A stretch of DNA of 64,000 nt, from NCBI RefSeq assembly GCF_030272615.1, contig NC_081414.1, positions 916,927,509 to 916,991,508 of the forward strand, written 5' to 3'. Position 1 is the stretch's first letter. Every line of letters begins with the position of its first letter. The notes under the pieces were generated by a model. That model was not told where the DNA came from, ran no database searches, and saw nothing but the letters and a program-made list of their open reading frames with translations. The position numbers were made by a program, and so were the translations under genes. This DNA comes from Cryptomeria japonica. Lineage: Eukaryota; Streptophyta; Pinopsida; Cupressales; Cupressaceae. Positions 33,686 through 44,943 of the stretch are shown piece after piece.

Positions 33686-34483
33686 TGTTTATGGTGAAAA
33701 TGGACAACAATAATAACAATATTGAAAGGCTAAATGAATTTAACCACAAAACCCTAGCCTAACAACAACAAAGATCCACCATAACATATGAAGATTACCT
33801 AAGACAATGCAAATCAAATGAAATCACAAAGATCATACCATCACATGTCCAATAGGGTTTAGATCTCCATTCTTCCTATCTCCATTGATCTTGCTTGATA
33901 TATTTGCTCTCAGATTTTATGTGCACAAGAGCTCAACAAAGATCGGAATGTGGTTGCAAGTAGGATCGTAGTGTAGTCAAGTGCATAAAATGATTAGCTA
34001 GGTTGATTAGCATGATTGATTAGGTTGATTAGGGTTTGATAATGAAGGAAGCATCTCCTTATATAGAAGACACAAATATGAAATGGAGGGATAAGATTGA
34101 GAGGTGTAAAAGGAGGTCGGCTATGATTAGAGGGTAGGTAGAAGAAATAATAAAATATTGAAAGAGGTAGGTAGTGTAGGAATTAAGAGATGAATGACAT
34201 GTGTCATGGATAGAAAAGGTTAATGAATTAATTAAATAAATAAATATTTATTTAATTAATAGAAGAAATGAGTTCAATTAAATAAATAAATATTTATTTA
34301 ATTTAGGAAAAGGATAATTTAAATAAATAAATGTATTTATTCAAATGAGAAATAAGGCTAGAAGAGGATAAATGAATTAATTAAATAAATAAAGATTTAT
34401 TTAATTAAAAGAAGAATTAGGCTTAGATAATTAAATAAATAAAATATTTATTTAATTAGACATGACAATTTTGGGTGTCTACA
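33686..34483 (-). repeat. Solo LTR of the Tat B family inserted in the LINE
   Basis: 798 bp; read on the minus strand it starts TGTAGACACC and ends CCATAAACA. It is homologous along its length to the Tat B 3' LTR at 6000-6780 (same TATA region, same AT-rich blocks). Flanked by GAAAG on both sides (33681-33685 and 34484-34488). Removing it with one GAAAG rejoins the LINE RT frame (RNTKYF then HMSTLTHKA). A solo LTR arises by recombination between the two LTRs of a full element. Confidence 0.95.
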
Positions 34484-34488
34484 GAAAG

Positions 34489-35583
34489 TATTTGGTATTT
34501 CTATCCCCCTCCCTCAATCATATATTTCTCGATCTCTGTTTCCAGAAGGTTTCTTCTTTGGCTATGATATCATGATATATCATAAGGATCTCATCTTCAG
34601 CTTCTCTAGAGACATTGTTGTAGCCATTATTTTGAATCTCATCCTGGATATCTTTCAGATCTAAGAGAGTGGCAGCTTTGGAGACAAAAATGTTCCCAAA
34701 GGAGTCCTTATTCCATCTTTTAACATTATCTTTCACAAACTTCAACTTTTTGACCTTTTTGACCACCTTATACATAGCATTTCCTACAACTCTAACCTGC
34801 CACTGGTCCTTGATTTTTCTTTCAAGGTCCAGGTGTTTGGTCCACATTCCTTCAAATCTATAAGGGAAATGTCTCCTTCCTTACTAGGGATTAGCATTAA
34901 AAGATATAGGATAATGATCAGACTGACCTTGATATGAGTAGATAAAGAACAAAAGTAGGAATTAAACTAGTGATGAGAGACTAAATCTCTATCAAGCCTA
35001 ACCTGAATTAAATCTTCACTACTCCTTCTGTTGGTCCATGTGTATTTAAACCCTTGCAAATCCAAATCATGGAGAGCATGGTTAATAATGAACTCCATCA
35101 AGTCCAATCTGCTATCCAGATTGGTTTGGCTTCCTCCCTTCTTCTCATTTTCTCTCAGAGGGGTATTGAAATCCCCCATAATAATCTAGCTATCTTCAGC
35201 AAATTTACTTCTAATCGATGATAGGTTCTTCCAGAAAACACTTCTACTATCTTTAGTGTTATGGCATACACATTAGTCAAGACCCATGAAGTACCATCTT
35301 TCAGATGCTTAAATCTAATACAAGCCATATTGTTATTTTGAATCAACACCTCTCCCTTAACATTATTATTCCAAAAAGTAACTATACCCCCAGAAGCCCC
35401 TTCAAAACTACCACCACTAACTCCCCCATCACTAAACATTTTCAAACATTCAACCTTCTCCCTAGACATTTTAGTTTCCTGAATCATAATAACATCCAGG
35501 TTTTTGTCTCTACTCATACTTTTTATTAAATCTTGTTTATGAGGATTATTCAATCCTTAAATATTCCAAGAAATAATCTTCAT
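34489..35583 (-). pseudogene. LINE ORF2, endonuclease domain and linker to RT
   Basis: ORF2 starts at ATG 35583 (MKIISWNI, then a stop, then GLNNPHKQDLIKS). AP-endonuclease/exonuclease-phosphatase motifs: VIMIQETKMS (catalytic Glu), then SWVLTNVYA, MGDFNTPLRENEKKGG (usual GDFN) and FKYTWTNRRSSEDLIQVRLD. The final SDH-type motif reads VSHH. The linker (34518-34847) reaches the solo LTR. The enzyme nicks target DNA for primed reverse transcription. Multiple stops. Confidence 0.9.
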
Positions 35584-37265
35584 GGTTTTTTGGAAATACT
35601 TGCTTCAAAGATGGTTCTTTGAGTACCATCAGCTAGATTCTTACTGGATTCTATGGCCCTCTTCTTTGCATTTGAATATCTTCCAGGTGATGTGTGCTGA
35701 GCCCCCACATCCCCTAGTCTACTTCTGGTGTTTCTGGTAGTTAGATAGTTGTTATTATTATTATTATTTTGTTCTTGCCTTTTCTATTTTCCTCCAATAT
35801 TTCAACCTCCTCCCAATTTATCCCACTCTTTCTCAGAGCCTTGTTTATGTCTTCTTCATTTCCCCATATTGAAGCATTTTCCTCTGGGATATTATCATGT
35901 TGAGCATCTTGAAACCAACTTACTCCATTTTCTGACCTCGAAGAGTTAGGAACATCTCCCTCCTCCTTATTGTCCTTGGTTTGACTGTCTCCCTTATCAA
36001 TCTGACTACTTTCCCACTTTTCACTCTCAGCTATATTCTGATCTATTGTGTCCTTTTGGTCACTTAGGTAGTTGCCTTGTGAGTTCTTCTCACCATCATT
36101 AGAATACTTTCCACTTTTCTCCTGCTCGTTTTCCTGCTAGAAAATCTTATCTTCCATTCTATCAACCGTCTCACTTCCTGTTTTCCTGGTTAATTCCTCC
36201 TCATTTCTTCCCATCTGGGACTGTTTCTCCTAATCCGAACCTTCAGAAGGAAGAGCCTTCAAAGGTTTTTTTGTTTTTTTATCTGGGTTCATTTCCAGCT
36301 TTTCGAAACCCTAGTTTGGGTTTGAGGTTTGGAAACTTTGCTTGGGCACTTTTTAGCCCAGTGCCCAACTCTCTTACAGTAAAAACAAGCAAAGGGGATA
36401 GATTCATAAAACATTTTTTGCATCAATTTACCAAGTTTTGAATCTATCTCTATTTCCTCTGGCATATCCATTCTAGGCCCAACCCCTACACAAATTTTGG
36501 CATAAATGAGTCTTCTTCTAGATGTCGTCACCAGGCCAATGGAAAGAAGCTCCCCGAAAGCATTAACTATCCCAACAAACACATCTTCCTCCTAGTAATC
36601 CATTGGGAGACCTGGAAGCTTTATCCAAATAGGCACTTGGATCACAAACTCATCATCCCAACCTGAGTTAGGGTACCATTTCTGAATATTCATTATGTAT
36701 TTACCTATCATCTAGGTTCCATTGTAGAGGATATGTCTGCAGTCTTCTTCACATGAGAAGGAAAAGGAGATAAATCCTTTATTCATAGCTACCACATCCA
36801 CTTGAAATTTATATTCCATTGTCTCTTTACGAATCCATGAACAACCTCAATATTAGGTCTCGCCCTAAAGAATTTTCCTATCAGGGTACTTTCCATCTAA
36901 GAAATATTATGATCTATTATTTTATCAAGAATGTATATGGCATACTTTCCCTAAGAAATATTCAATATATTTTCAACAGGAGGCAAAGTCAACTTACCTT
37001 TAGGATTGATTCCAAACAGAGAAGACCATTTACCAATCTTCTCAGGCCTAGGTCCACATGATTTGGGACCCCCACATGGGTCCCCCAAATCCAAAGGGGC
37101 ATCGGGTTCCAAACCTTCTGATCCCTCCCCCTCCAAAGGGTCAGAAAGTCCTCCTGCTACCTGTTGTCCTGATGCTGCTCTAGGTCTCCCTCCCAAAACA
37201 TTTGAATTTTGGGCTTGACCATTCCCCTTGTCCCCTCCACTCCGCTCTCCTCCGCTCCGCTCCAT
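35584..37265 (-). pseudogene. LINE ORF1 (DUF4283-like region and CCHC knuckle)
   Basis: Start ATG at 37265 (MERSGGERSGGDKGN). First ~100 residues are Gly/Pro-rich. A DUF4283-like region follows through stops (IGKFFRARPNIEVVHGF...KRQW, WIKLPGLPMDYWEEDVFVG with a stop in the middle). Open piece 36289-36582 holds GRVTTSRRRLIYAKICV-like sequence and the zinc knuckle CFYCKRVGHWAKKC. The C-terminal part to about 35600 is acidic and Asn-rich with an (N)8 run near 35750-35770. ORF1 of plant L1 elements binds RNA; this copy has many stops. Confidence 0.82.
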
Positions 37266-37273
37266 ATTGAGTA

Positions 37274-37286
37274 TTAATATGTTGTT
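37274..37286. repeat. Target site duplication of the LINE, right copy
   Basis: TTAATATGTTGTT, identical to 28520-28532; flanking bases differ, so the match is exactly 13. Confidence 0.75.
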
Positions 37287-37616
37287 AATGTTCTATTAAT
37301 GACTTGTTGTTTTGCTTAAACTACCTTCAAATTATTTTTTATAAGATCAACAACCTTATTTTACTATTATTAATATAAAATTATAATATTAATTAACTGA
37401 ACTTTAAAAAAAATTAGTATCAATTCATACCATAAACTATAAGACCTTGATGTAAATCTTCTCTCCAATATATATATATTTTTAAGGACCTACAAATTGT
37501 TCAAGTTTTCCCATGTACCTTCATGAACATCTTATAAATATCATTTGACCATAGAATTAAGGCTTCTTGATAGATAAGTATGGTTAATATCTTATAGCCT
37601 TTGAATATGGTTGTAG
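37287..37616. other. AT-rich interval without recognised features
   Basis: No ORF or repeat recognised; contains a short TA run near 37470. It forms the boundary between the LINE and the tandem array. Confidence 0.5.
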
Positions 37617-38042
37617 AGTTGCATCTTTGTAAAGCAACAACTCAATGAAACTCTAAGTTTTGTATCATAAATACTAACAATTTTTAGTGAAATAATAAAA
37701 TGGTTTATAGTCAATATCAGTAGACTTCCACAACCCATTTGTATGTCTATATGAGCTTTTGGATTTGATTGTGTGAGATTTTTTGCATCAACGTTCTAGA
37801 TAACACTCCATAATCCATCATTAGGATAAAAGAAAAGACAGAGCATCATCAATATTTTTTTACCTTGTTCTCTCTCTTTTCTTTCATCCTGATGATGGAT
37901 CATAGAGTGTGATCTAAAATGTTGATGCAAAAAATCTACACACAATAAAATCCAGAAGCTCATATAGACACAGTTTATTGTGTAATATTAGTACCTTGAA
38001 ATCATTCTTTACATAAAAATCTAACAGCTAATTTATCATAAT
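37617..38042. repeat. Left portion of exon-like tandem array, split by foldback and element I
   Basis: GTTGCATCTTTGTAAAGCA to about 37720, and TTAGTACCTTGAAATCATTC to TTTATCATAAT at 37991-38042, match positions 52000-52160 of the array. The match continues after element I at 51373, so this is the same array cut by the insertion. The foldback at 37744-37971 interrupts the unit as well. Confidence 0.75.
37744..37971. repeat. Foldback (MITE-like) inverted repeat, about 228 bp
   Basis: The left arm beginning TGTCTATATGAGCTTTTGGA pairs over ~95 bp with the right arm ending TCCAGAAGCTCATATAGACA. Arms include TTTTTTGCATCAAC on one side and GTTGATGCAAAAAA on the other. Loop about 35 bp. No ORF. It interrupts the tandem unit; a duplicated (G/C)(G/A)GTTTAT...TATYAGTA stretch on both sides may be a diverged target duplication. 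Confidence 0.75.
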
Positions 38043-38399
38043 TGTTAGAGTAAAAGGTATTAGTTTACTTAATTAATTAAATCATATTGATTTAATAATT
38101 AAGTCACCTTTTCTCTTTTTCACTTAAGCTAAATTTAGGAAGCTAAACTTAGGAATATTAATAATTAATTCTTTATTAATTATTAATTGCTTTTAGGGTT
38201 TATATTTTTTAGGTTTTGATGTCCTTTTATAAGGATTGATCCCTTTGTAATCCTTAACCAATCTGATTATCATTATTGCATATTCTTGCTTTGGGTTTTC
38301 AAAGCAATCTTTGTGTTTTTTGAATCTTCCATTGTTGTGAGAGGTTATTTGCATACAAGTTTTCACTGGGTTCTGAGGTTGTATTCTACAACTTTAACA
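38043..38399 (+). repeat. 5' LTR of element I
   Basis: TGTTAGAGTAAAAGG to ACTTTAACA. Pairs with 51010-51367, roughly 93-95% identical by eye with several small indels. TTTATAAGG near 38226 may serve as the TATA box. Confidence 0.92.
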
Positions 38400-38414
38400 T
38401 GGTATCTGAGCTTC
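38400..38414 (+). promoter_or_regulatory. Primer binding site of element I
   Basis: TGGTATCTGAGCTTC directly follows the 5' LTR. A variant of the initiator Met tRNA site TGGTATCAGAGC. Confidence 0.85.
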
Positions 38415-39945
38415 AAACCTGAGGCTTTCCTGTTCTTCAGATTGGGAGATTGTACCTATAGCAGGTCTTCTGTGCAATTTGGGTTGATTTGGACCTCACC
38501 ATTGAATTTGACATGTCAAATAGTCAAGATTGACCTTTTGTTTGTCAATTTTTGATTCACGGGGCCAGATCTGTGAGGGTTTGAAGACTAAACTTTTTTT
38601 TTTGTGATCCAAGGGGCACCTTTTTTTGAAGCAATTTGAACCCAAAAGAACCTCACGATTGGATTCAGAAGGCCAATTCCATGAATTTTGATATATAATT
38701 TGCCTATTTTCGGTGATAGGGGCATCTCGGACATGATTTTTTATAGGCACATTTTTCGAGACACGAAAAATCATATGACCGTACCTGCACTTGTGTTAGA
38801 AATATTTTTTAAAAAATCAACTGGATAGTTAAAAAAAAAAAATTTGATTGCTGGGTTTTTAATTTTTTGTTTTGTTAAAACAAAAAAAATCAAGTTGGTG
38901 CATGTTATAATTTTTTTTTTTAATTAAAAAAAAAAACAAGTCAACCCTTTGTAGCAAAAGTACATTGCATCAGTGCCGATGTCAGTGGTATAGGCAACAG
39001 TACGAGCAAATTGCATGGCCCTTGAGACCCTCTTTGTTCCCTAAAAGTGAGGTTTTTTGCTTTTGGTCATAACTTGGGCATACGATATCGTTTTTTGACA
39101 AACGAGATTTCGTCAGAAAGTTGGTTTGCCTACTTTCCAGATTTGTGGGTTTCATAACCTCTTTTTGCTGCCGGTACATTTTATAGCCATTTGAAGTCAA
39201 AAGTGTTATTTTTAGTCCCAAGCTCATAACGTTTTGCCAGTTTCTATGTTTTTTGTGATTCTAGCGGCGTTGGGACGGTGTTTTAGAGCTCTTCACAACC
39301 ATCCATGCACTTTTTCCAGATTTTACTCCAGGTACAATTTATTTAGTTTTTTGTGTTTTCATACTCCGGTGAATTACTTGGACAAATGAGCTCATGGAAA
39401 CTTCTAGTTTGTGTGGGATGACTCTTTTTTGGCTATTCTTCATGTATTTCTAGTATTATGTCTTTTTTGACATTCTGAGCTTTCATTGTAAGAACTTATA
39501 ATTTTGTAATCGCACTAAGATAAAGTGCCTCTCTATTCCACATGCATTATGGAATCTTGCACATCAATTTTGTTCCTTATTTTACTCACATTATGATATA
39601 AAGTGCCATGGGGTTTTGATGTTTGCATTTGTTTGCACGATTAGATGTTCTTGGTTCTTCTTCATGCACTACATTATGGCTTTCAGATTTAGTGTACCTA
39701 TCATACCTCTCCCTTGTCAGCATTATGGAGGGGGGTTCTACTGTTGGTGCTAATGCTTCCTTGGTTTCGCATTAGAGTGAGCTATGCATTCAGTATGTGT
39801 TCCTATGTACTAGGCGAAAGAAGCGGTTAGTTACCCGTGCATTTTGGTGGGATACTTAACACAATGACACTCTTGCATTCCTATTTCTGGAGGTGACCTT
39901 CCATTTTTTCATTTGATTAGTTCTTTAGATTGTTGGTACTTGTGC
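38415..39945 (+). other. Non-coding leader of element I
   Basis: No protein-like frame in 1.5 kb; several T- and A-runs near 38580-38930. Ends at the CATCT duplication of element E. Confidence 0.6.
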
Positions 39946-39950
39946 CATCT

Positions 39951-40120
39951 TAATGTAGGAGGATCCTCGGTCAATGTGCAATCTTGCATCAACTAAAAAT
40001 ATTTCCTTTCAGTTTTTCTTGTTTAGTTCTTTGTGCAGTTTTCCATGTTCTTACTGGTAGTTGCTTGTTCTTCATGGTAGATCTTATTTTCAATTTCCAG
40101 ATGGTTGATGTGCTTGATTC
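39951..40120 (+). repeat. 5' LTR of element E, left piece
   Basis: Matches 49751-49920 of the 3' LTR (CTCGGTCAATGTGCAATCTTG and so on). Ends in GATTC, the target duplication of the Copia element. Confidence 0.88.
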
Positions 40121-41394
40121 TGCAAGGAAAGCATAGTGCAGAAAAATGCTTCCCTAATGTCAATTTGTAGGGGAAACTAGACTAGTGTGTTTAATAACTT
40201 TATAGAATACTAAGATTAGCATATACGAAACAAAGACAATGTCAGAATTCAAACAAACACAAAGATAAACACCATGAATTTACATGGGAAACCCTTTTGG
40301 GAAAAAACCCACCACCGACAACAAGATCACTTTATTTTCAGCAAAAAAACTTTACAATAAATTTTTTTATCACAACACATATGTTCACTCTGATCACTTT
40401 GGTTACACACCATAGTATACGGCTTATCATCAAAACAACAACCATGTTTGAGTCTCCTCTTGGCTTCATATACACTTTCATGTTGACCGCTCAACTGTTA
40501 GTTTGCACCAATCGGTTAGACATCTAACTGTCTATGTCGGTCTGCATTCATGAGAAAACAATTATCCCACATGCATCCAGGACTTGAACCGGTTCGTATT
40601 CAAAAAACCCCGGCCCAAACAAGTTGACTCCATCAGGTATTGGGAAGACAAACAATCAGCTATCCTAAACATCTGATCTTTTTCTCTGTGCTCCACCATG
40701 TGGCACCCCTTGATTGGTTTCAAGTCCCTTCTCTGACATCTTAGCATGACCACACTATCTGCCCATAATTCTTGTTTGTCGTTGGGTCGTGACGGAAAGT
40801 CGCATGAGCAATTTCCCATCACAACCTAGTGACCATCATCAGATCTTTTGCGATGGCTGTTCGATCATTTCAATCTGCTTGGCCTTTAATTCACCTTAGC
40901 TGCTCTCCTACCAAGTCCCACCACTTGGTTGCCATGTCACGAGGAATATACTAACGAGCAATTTCCCATCATGACATAACGACCACTATTAAATCAATCT
41001 TGATCATTGTTCGATCATCTCCGATCTGTACGACCCTTATCTCACCTGAACCTCTCACTTATGTTGGGCCCCACCATGGTCGCCAAGTCATAGGAAATAA
41101 CATACATGCATCTTTCCATAGCGGTAAAGCGATGACCATTGGATCAGGATCTAAACTGGAATTCTTTTATCCTTTCATCCATTTGATAACCGATGCTACC
41201 CTGATGACCGAAGACAACTTCATCGAGTCATCGAGATGACTTCAAACCTGCTACTCTGAGCTCCAATATGTCAAGTTCATTGACAAAGGATATATTGATA
41301 GAATTCATTGATTTTCTTCACATTGTTTCATCAACCAGAGTTAACCTGATGAGTATGAACAAAGGTCAAGTGAATTAGAGGCATAATTCCAACA
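40121..41394 (-). repeat. 3' LTR of the Copia element
   Basis: 1274 bp; on the plus strand TGCAAGGAAAGC to ATTCCAACA. Pairs with 45777-47037. Next to it at 41395-41412 the minus strand reads CATCAAGTGGCAGTT, a weak purine tract. Confidence 0.9.
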
Positions 41395-41445
41395 AACTGC
41401 CACTTGATGAGGAATTCACTAGACTACATGGGCACTTTCCAAACA

Positions 41446-41895
41446 TTATAGAGAGGGATGGGTATTGAGACCCATCGAGTTAGAACACCACTTGAACTTG
41501 TGAGTGCTCACCAGTTTTGTTAATGCATCCGCAACATTTTCGTGAGTGTCTACCTTGTTCAGATTAACCTTTCCATCTTCTACCATGTCATGCACAAAAT
41601 GGAATTGCGCATCTATATGTTTAGACCTGGCATGGTATGTAGGATTATTTGCTAAACATATAGCACTCTGAGTGTCAATTCGCACTTCAACCTGCCCTGC
41701 ATCAAAACCAATATCTATACTCAAATTCCTAAGTCCAACAACTTCTTTACAAGCATGTGTGGTTGCCATGTACTCTACCTCTATAGTGGACAAAGCGACT
41801 ACAGACTGTTGTTTGCTCATCCAACTTATTGCTCCACCATTCAGAACAAAAATGTATCCACTGTTGGATCTTCTGTTGTCAGTGTCCCCTACCAA
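41446..41895 (-). pseudogene. Copia RNase H
   Basis: RNase H typical of Copia: DTDNRRSNSGYIFVLNGGAI, SWMSKQQSVVALSTIEVEYM (family STAEAEYM), IDTQSAICLANNPTYHARSK, HIDAQFHFV and NVADALTKLVSTHKFKW at the C-terminus. Removes RNA from the hybrid. Frame broken upstream by a stop near 41932 and a short shifted stretch. Confidence 0.92.
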
Positions 41896-41931
41896 ATCAA
41901 AATCTACATAACCACAAATGCTGAGAGTTTT

Positions 41932-43073
41932 CTATGAATCATCCAGATTACCATGATAACATAATGTAAAGTCTGAAGTACCCTTCAGATATCTGAAAAC
42001 TCTCTTTACAACATCCCAATGTGTTCTTCTTGGGTTTGACATAAATCTGCTTAATACTCCCACTGGTTGGGCAATGTCTGGCCTTGTACAAACCATTACA
42101 TATATCAAGCTACCAATAGCACTTGCATAAGGTATACTCTTCATGTCATCTATCTCCTCTGGAGATTTCAGACTGTCATGCACAAACAGTTTGGTTCCCT
42201 GCAAAATAGGAACAACCTGTTGTTTATAGTCAGACATATTAAACTTATCAAGAACACTAGTGATGTACTTTCTCTGGTTGAGCTAGATTTTTCTCTTAGA
42301 CCCATCCCTCTTTATTTCCATTCCCAGAATGTAGTTTGCTGACCCCAAATCTTTCATTTTGAACTTCAAGATAATTGGGACTTCAAGTTTGAGATCATAC
42401 CTCTGTTATTTCCAAGGAACAACATGTCATCAACATACAAAGCAATAATAAGGATCTTATCATCTTCAACCTTTTAGTACACACAATAATTGACTTTTGA
42501 TCTCACAAATCCCAAGGACAACACAAATGTATCATATTTTTGATACCACATTCTGGGAGACTGTTTCAAACCATAAACAGACTTCTTTAGTTTACATACC
42601 AAATGTTCTTTACCCTTTTTCACAAAGTGCTCAGGCTCGGACATATATATTTCTTCTTCAAGGTCCCCATGAAGAAATGTTGTTTTCACATCCATTTGCT
42701 CGACTTCCCAATCATATGCGGCTGCAAGTGACAAAAGAAATCTAATAGATGTCAACTTAGCTACAGGAGATAAAATATATCCATAGTCAATACCTTCCTT
42801 TTGAGAATACCCCTTCGCGACCAATCTGGCCTTGTACTTGTCAATGCTACCATCTGGACCATACTTCCTTTTGAAAACCCATTTACAGCCCACTGACTTT
42901 CTGCGTTTAGGCAGGGATACCAGATTCCATGTTCCATTCTTGTCCAAAGATTTCATTTCATCATTCATGGCTTCCAACCAAGAATCTAAATCTGACATAT
43001 CCATGGCTTCTTTTACAGTCCTAGGCTCATCAGTATCAACAAGTAAAGCATTGGCACAATTTACATTCAACAT
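41932..43073 (-). pseudogene. Copia reverse transcriptase
   Basis: Open pieces 42474-43073 and 41932-42237 with a broken stretch between. Motifs: WLEAMNDEMKSLDKNGTW, GCKWVFKRKYGPDGSIDKYK, ARLVAKGYSQKEGIDY, VEQMDVKTTFLHGDLEEEIY, YGLKQSPRMWY. Catalytic YVDD lies in the interrupted part (LYVDDMLFLGNN, about 42415-42450), after one stop near 42475. The thumb (SAIGSLIYVMVCTRPDIA, HWDVVKRVFRYLKGT) is in the second piece. Confidence 0.92.
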
Positions 43074-43112
43074 TGAAAAATCATACCTATTTGGGGTAAA
43101 CCTATCAAGTTG

Positions 43113-43681
43113 TCACCTCTCTCGTGTGGATCTTCTTAACACTTGTGGTAAGGCTTCATTTTTTTCTTCTTGTGAACTTTCAGAGCTACTTGAAATCTCT
43201 TCATTCTCATCTTTAGTGTCATCTATAGTTGTCACTTCTTCTCCTAGTGGAAATTCAGCCACATCCTTCTCTTTTTCCTTCTCTATTGGTTTATCTATAG
43301 ACATAGGTTTCAGCTCTCGAAAGATGACACTTCTATTGTACACAACCTTTCCAATCTCATATGCCTCTAAACCAAACATATGAATGCATCTTAGAGAAGG
43401 TTTCTTACCAGACCATGCTTCCATAGGTGTCTTGTCTACTAACATTGTTGTAGATGACCAGTTCAACAGGTAACATGCTATAGCAATTGCTTCTGCCCAA
43501 AACTTTTCTTCCAGTCCAACACTACTCAACATGCTTCTTGCTTTCTCCATCAGAGACCAATTCAACATTTGAGCAACTCCATTTTATTGTGGAGTATAAG
43601 GCGTAGTTCTATGTCTTTTAATTCCATGGTCTACACAGTACTTGTCAAAAACCAAGTTTTTAAATTCCTTAAACTAATTGT
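43113..43681 (-). pseudogene. Copia integrase C-terminus, first of two duplicated copies
   Basis: Piece 43113-43568 reads KARSMLSSVGLEEKFWAEA, LVDKTPMEAWSGKKPSLRCI, then the linker to RT with an acidic, Ser-rich tail and the LRRSTRER-like end. It continues above 43568 through stops into YTPQ-NGVA. This is a second copy of the segment at 43682-44080, so the integrase end is present twice in tandem. Confidence 0.85.
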
Positions 43682-44607
43682 GCATATGCCTTTGAACCAA
43701 ACACATGAATGTGTCTTAAAGAAGGTTTCTTACTAGACCATGCTTCCATAGGTATCTTGTCTACTGATGCTATTGTAGGTGACCAGTTCAATAGGTAACA
43801 TGTTGTCGCAACTGCTTTTACCCAAAAGTTATGGTCTAGTCCAACACTACTCAACATGCTTCTTGCTTTCTCCAACAAAGACTGATTCAACCTTTCAGCA
43901 ACTCCATTTTTTTGTGGAGTATAAGGCATAGTTCTATGTCTTTTAATTCCATGGTCTACACAGTACTTGTCAAAATTTGTATTGCAATACTCACCACCGT
44001 TATCAGTTCTTAAAAATTTTATTCTCCTTCCAGTCTGATTTTCAACCATGTTTTTAAATTCCTTACACCAACTGAACATTTCTGACTTACTGTTCATAAT
44101 ATAAATAAATGTCCTTCTCAAATAATCATCAACAAAGGATACATAGTACTTTGATTTAGATAAAGAAGGTACATCCACTAGACCAAACACATCAGAATGC
44201 ACATAGTCCAGAATGTCAGAAGATTTATGAAGACTTGAATAAAATTGAACAGGGTTTTGTTTTCCATATATGCAATGTTCATAGAAATCAAACTCAAGGT
44301 TACAATCAGTAAGTCCTTCTACCATATTTTTACTCTTTAAAGTTTTCAAACCTTTTTCACCAATGTGACCAAGCCTATAATGCCAAAGCATTGTCTTTTC
44401 TATATGAAGTTTAGCTTCCATAGAATTTACATCATATGTCAACTCGGTAGTTCTATCAAATTTCTTAGTGACTATAATATAGCACACAGGTTCAACATTT
44501 AACTTGTACAATGTACCAACGTGTTCACCCTTACCCAAACTAATAGACCCTCTAGTCATCTTACAACCACCAGACACAAATGTTACTTGGACTCCAGCAT
44601 CATCCAA
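43669..44607 (-). pseudogene. Copia integrase, with GAG-pre-integrase region
   Basis: 312-residue frame. Zinc-binding region MLWHYRLGHIGEKGLKTLKS and CIYGKQNPVQF. Catalytic D in DYVHSDVFGLVDVPS, D in FLRTDNGGEY and E in PQKNGVAERLNQ. Then KARSMLSSVGLDHNFWVKA and MEAWSSKKPSLRHIHVFGSKAY, where it runs into the tandem copy. Integrates Copia cDNA. Catalytic residues are intact in this piece. Confidence 0.92.
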
Positions 44608-44673
44608 CTTGCTTACAAAAAGTAGGTTTCTTGCGAAACCTAGTATGTGCAGAACTCCATTGATTCCCTTTAT

Positions 44674-44859
44674 TTACCCATTAGGAAATTGGATTTTAAT
44701 TCTTCCTCTCCCAAAAATCTCCAATGTTGAGTCACTTGCTAAGTACACCTTCCCACCAGCATATGGTTCATACTTTGAGAACCATTCCTTGTGAGATGTC
44801 ATATGGAAAGATGCCCCTGAGTCAATCAACCACACATTGATAGAAGCAGGCACCGCCAT
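44674..44859 (-). pseudogene. Copia aspartic protease
   Basis: The active-site block NVWLIDSGASFHMTSHKEWF carries an intact DSGA. It is followed by YEPYAGGKVYLASDSTLEIF and GRGRIKIQFPNG, typical of Copia proteases of the Tork branch. Cleaves the polyprotein. A stop precedes integrase at about 44672. Confidence 0.9.
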
Positions 44860-44943
44860 AGCTGCTACAAAGACGTCTGCATCATTGTGAGAAGATTCAT
44901 TATCAGAAGAGTTCTTTCTCTTCTTCTCCTCTTTGCAGTTTGT

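Larger units (their letters stand above)
28533..37273 (-). mobile_element. Near-complete L1-type LINE with three ORFs, interrupted by a solo LTR
   Basis: Reading leftward from 37273: ORF1 (DUF4283-like region, CCHC knuckle), ORF2 (AP-endonuclease, RT, zinc-binding region, RNase H), then ORF3 of unknown function. An A-rich 3' end (minus-strand AAAAACTC...AATCAAA) abuts the 13-bp target duplication. Without the solo LTR it is about 7.9 kb. The first ATG of ORF1 lies only about 8 bp inside the 5' edge, so a slight 5' truncation is likely. Many stops and shifts show it is old. Confidence 0.85.

Noticed and set aside
37006-37218. CpG-rich patch as a promoter island
   Set aside because: The GC content comes from codons for the Gly/Pro-rich LINE ORF1 N-terminus; no promoter element was seen.
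36951-37265. A Gly-rich host protein at the right edge of the LINE
   Set aside because: It continues in the LINE ORF1 direction into DUF4283-like sequence and ends at the target duplication, so it is the N-terminus of ORF1.
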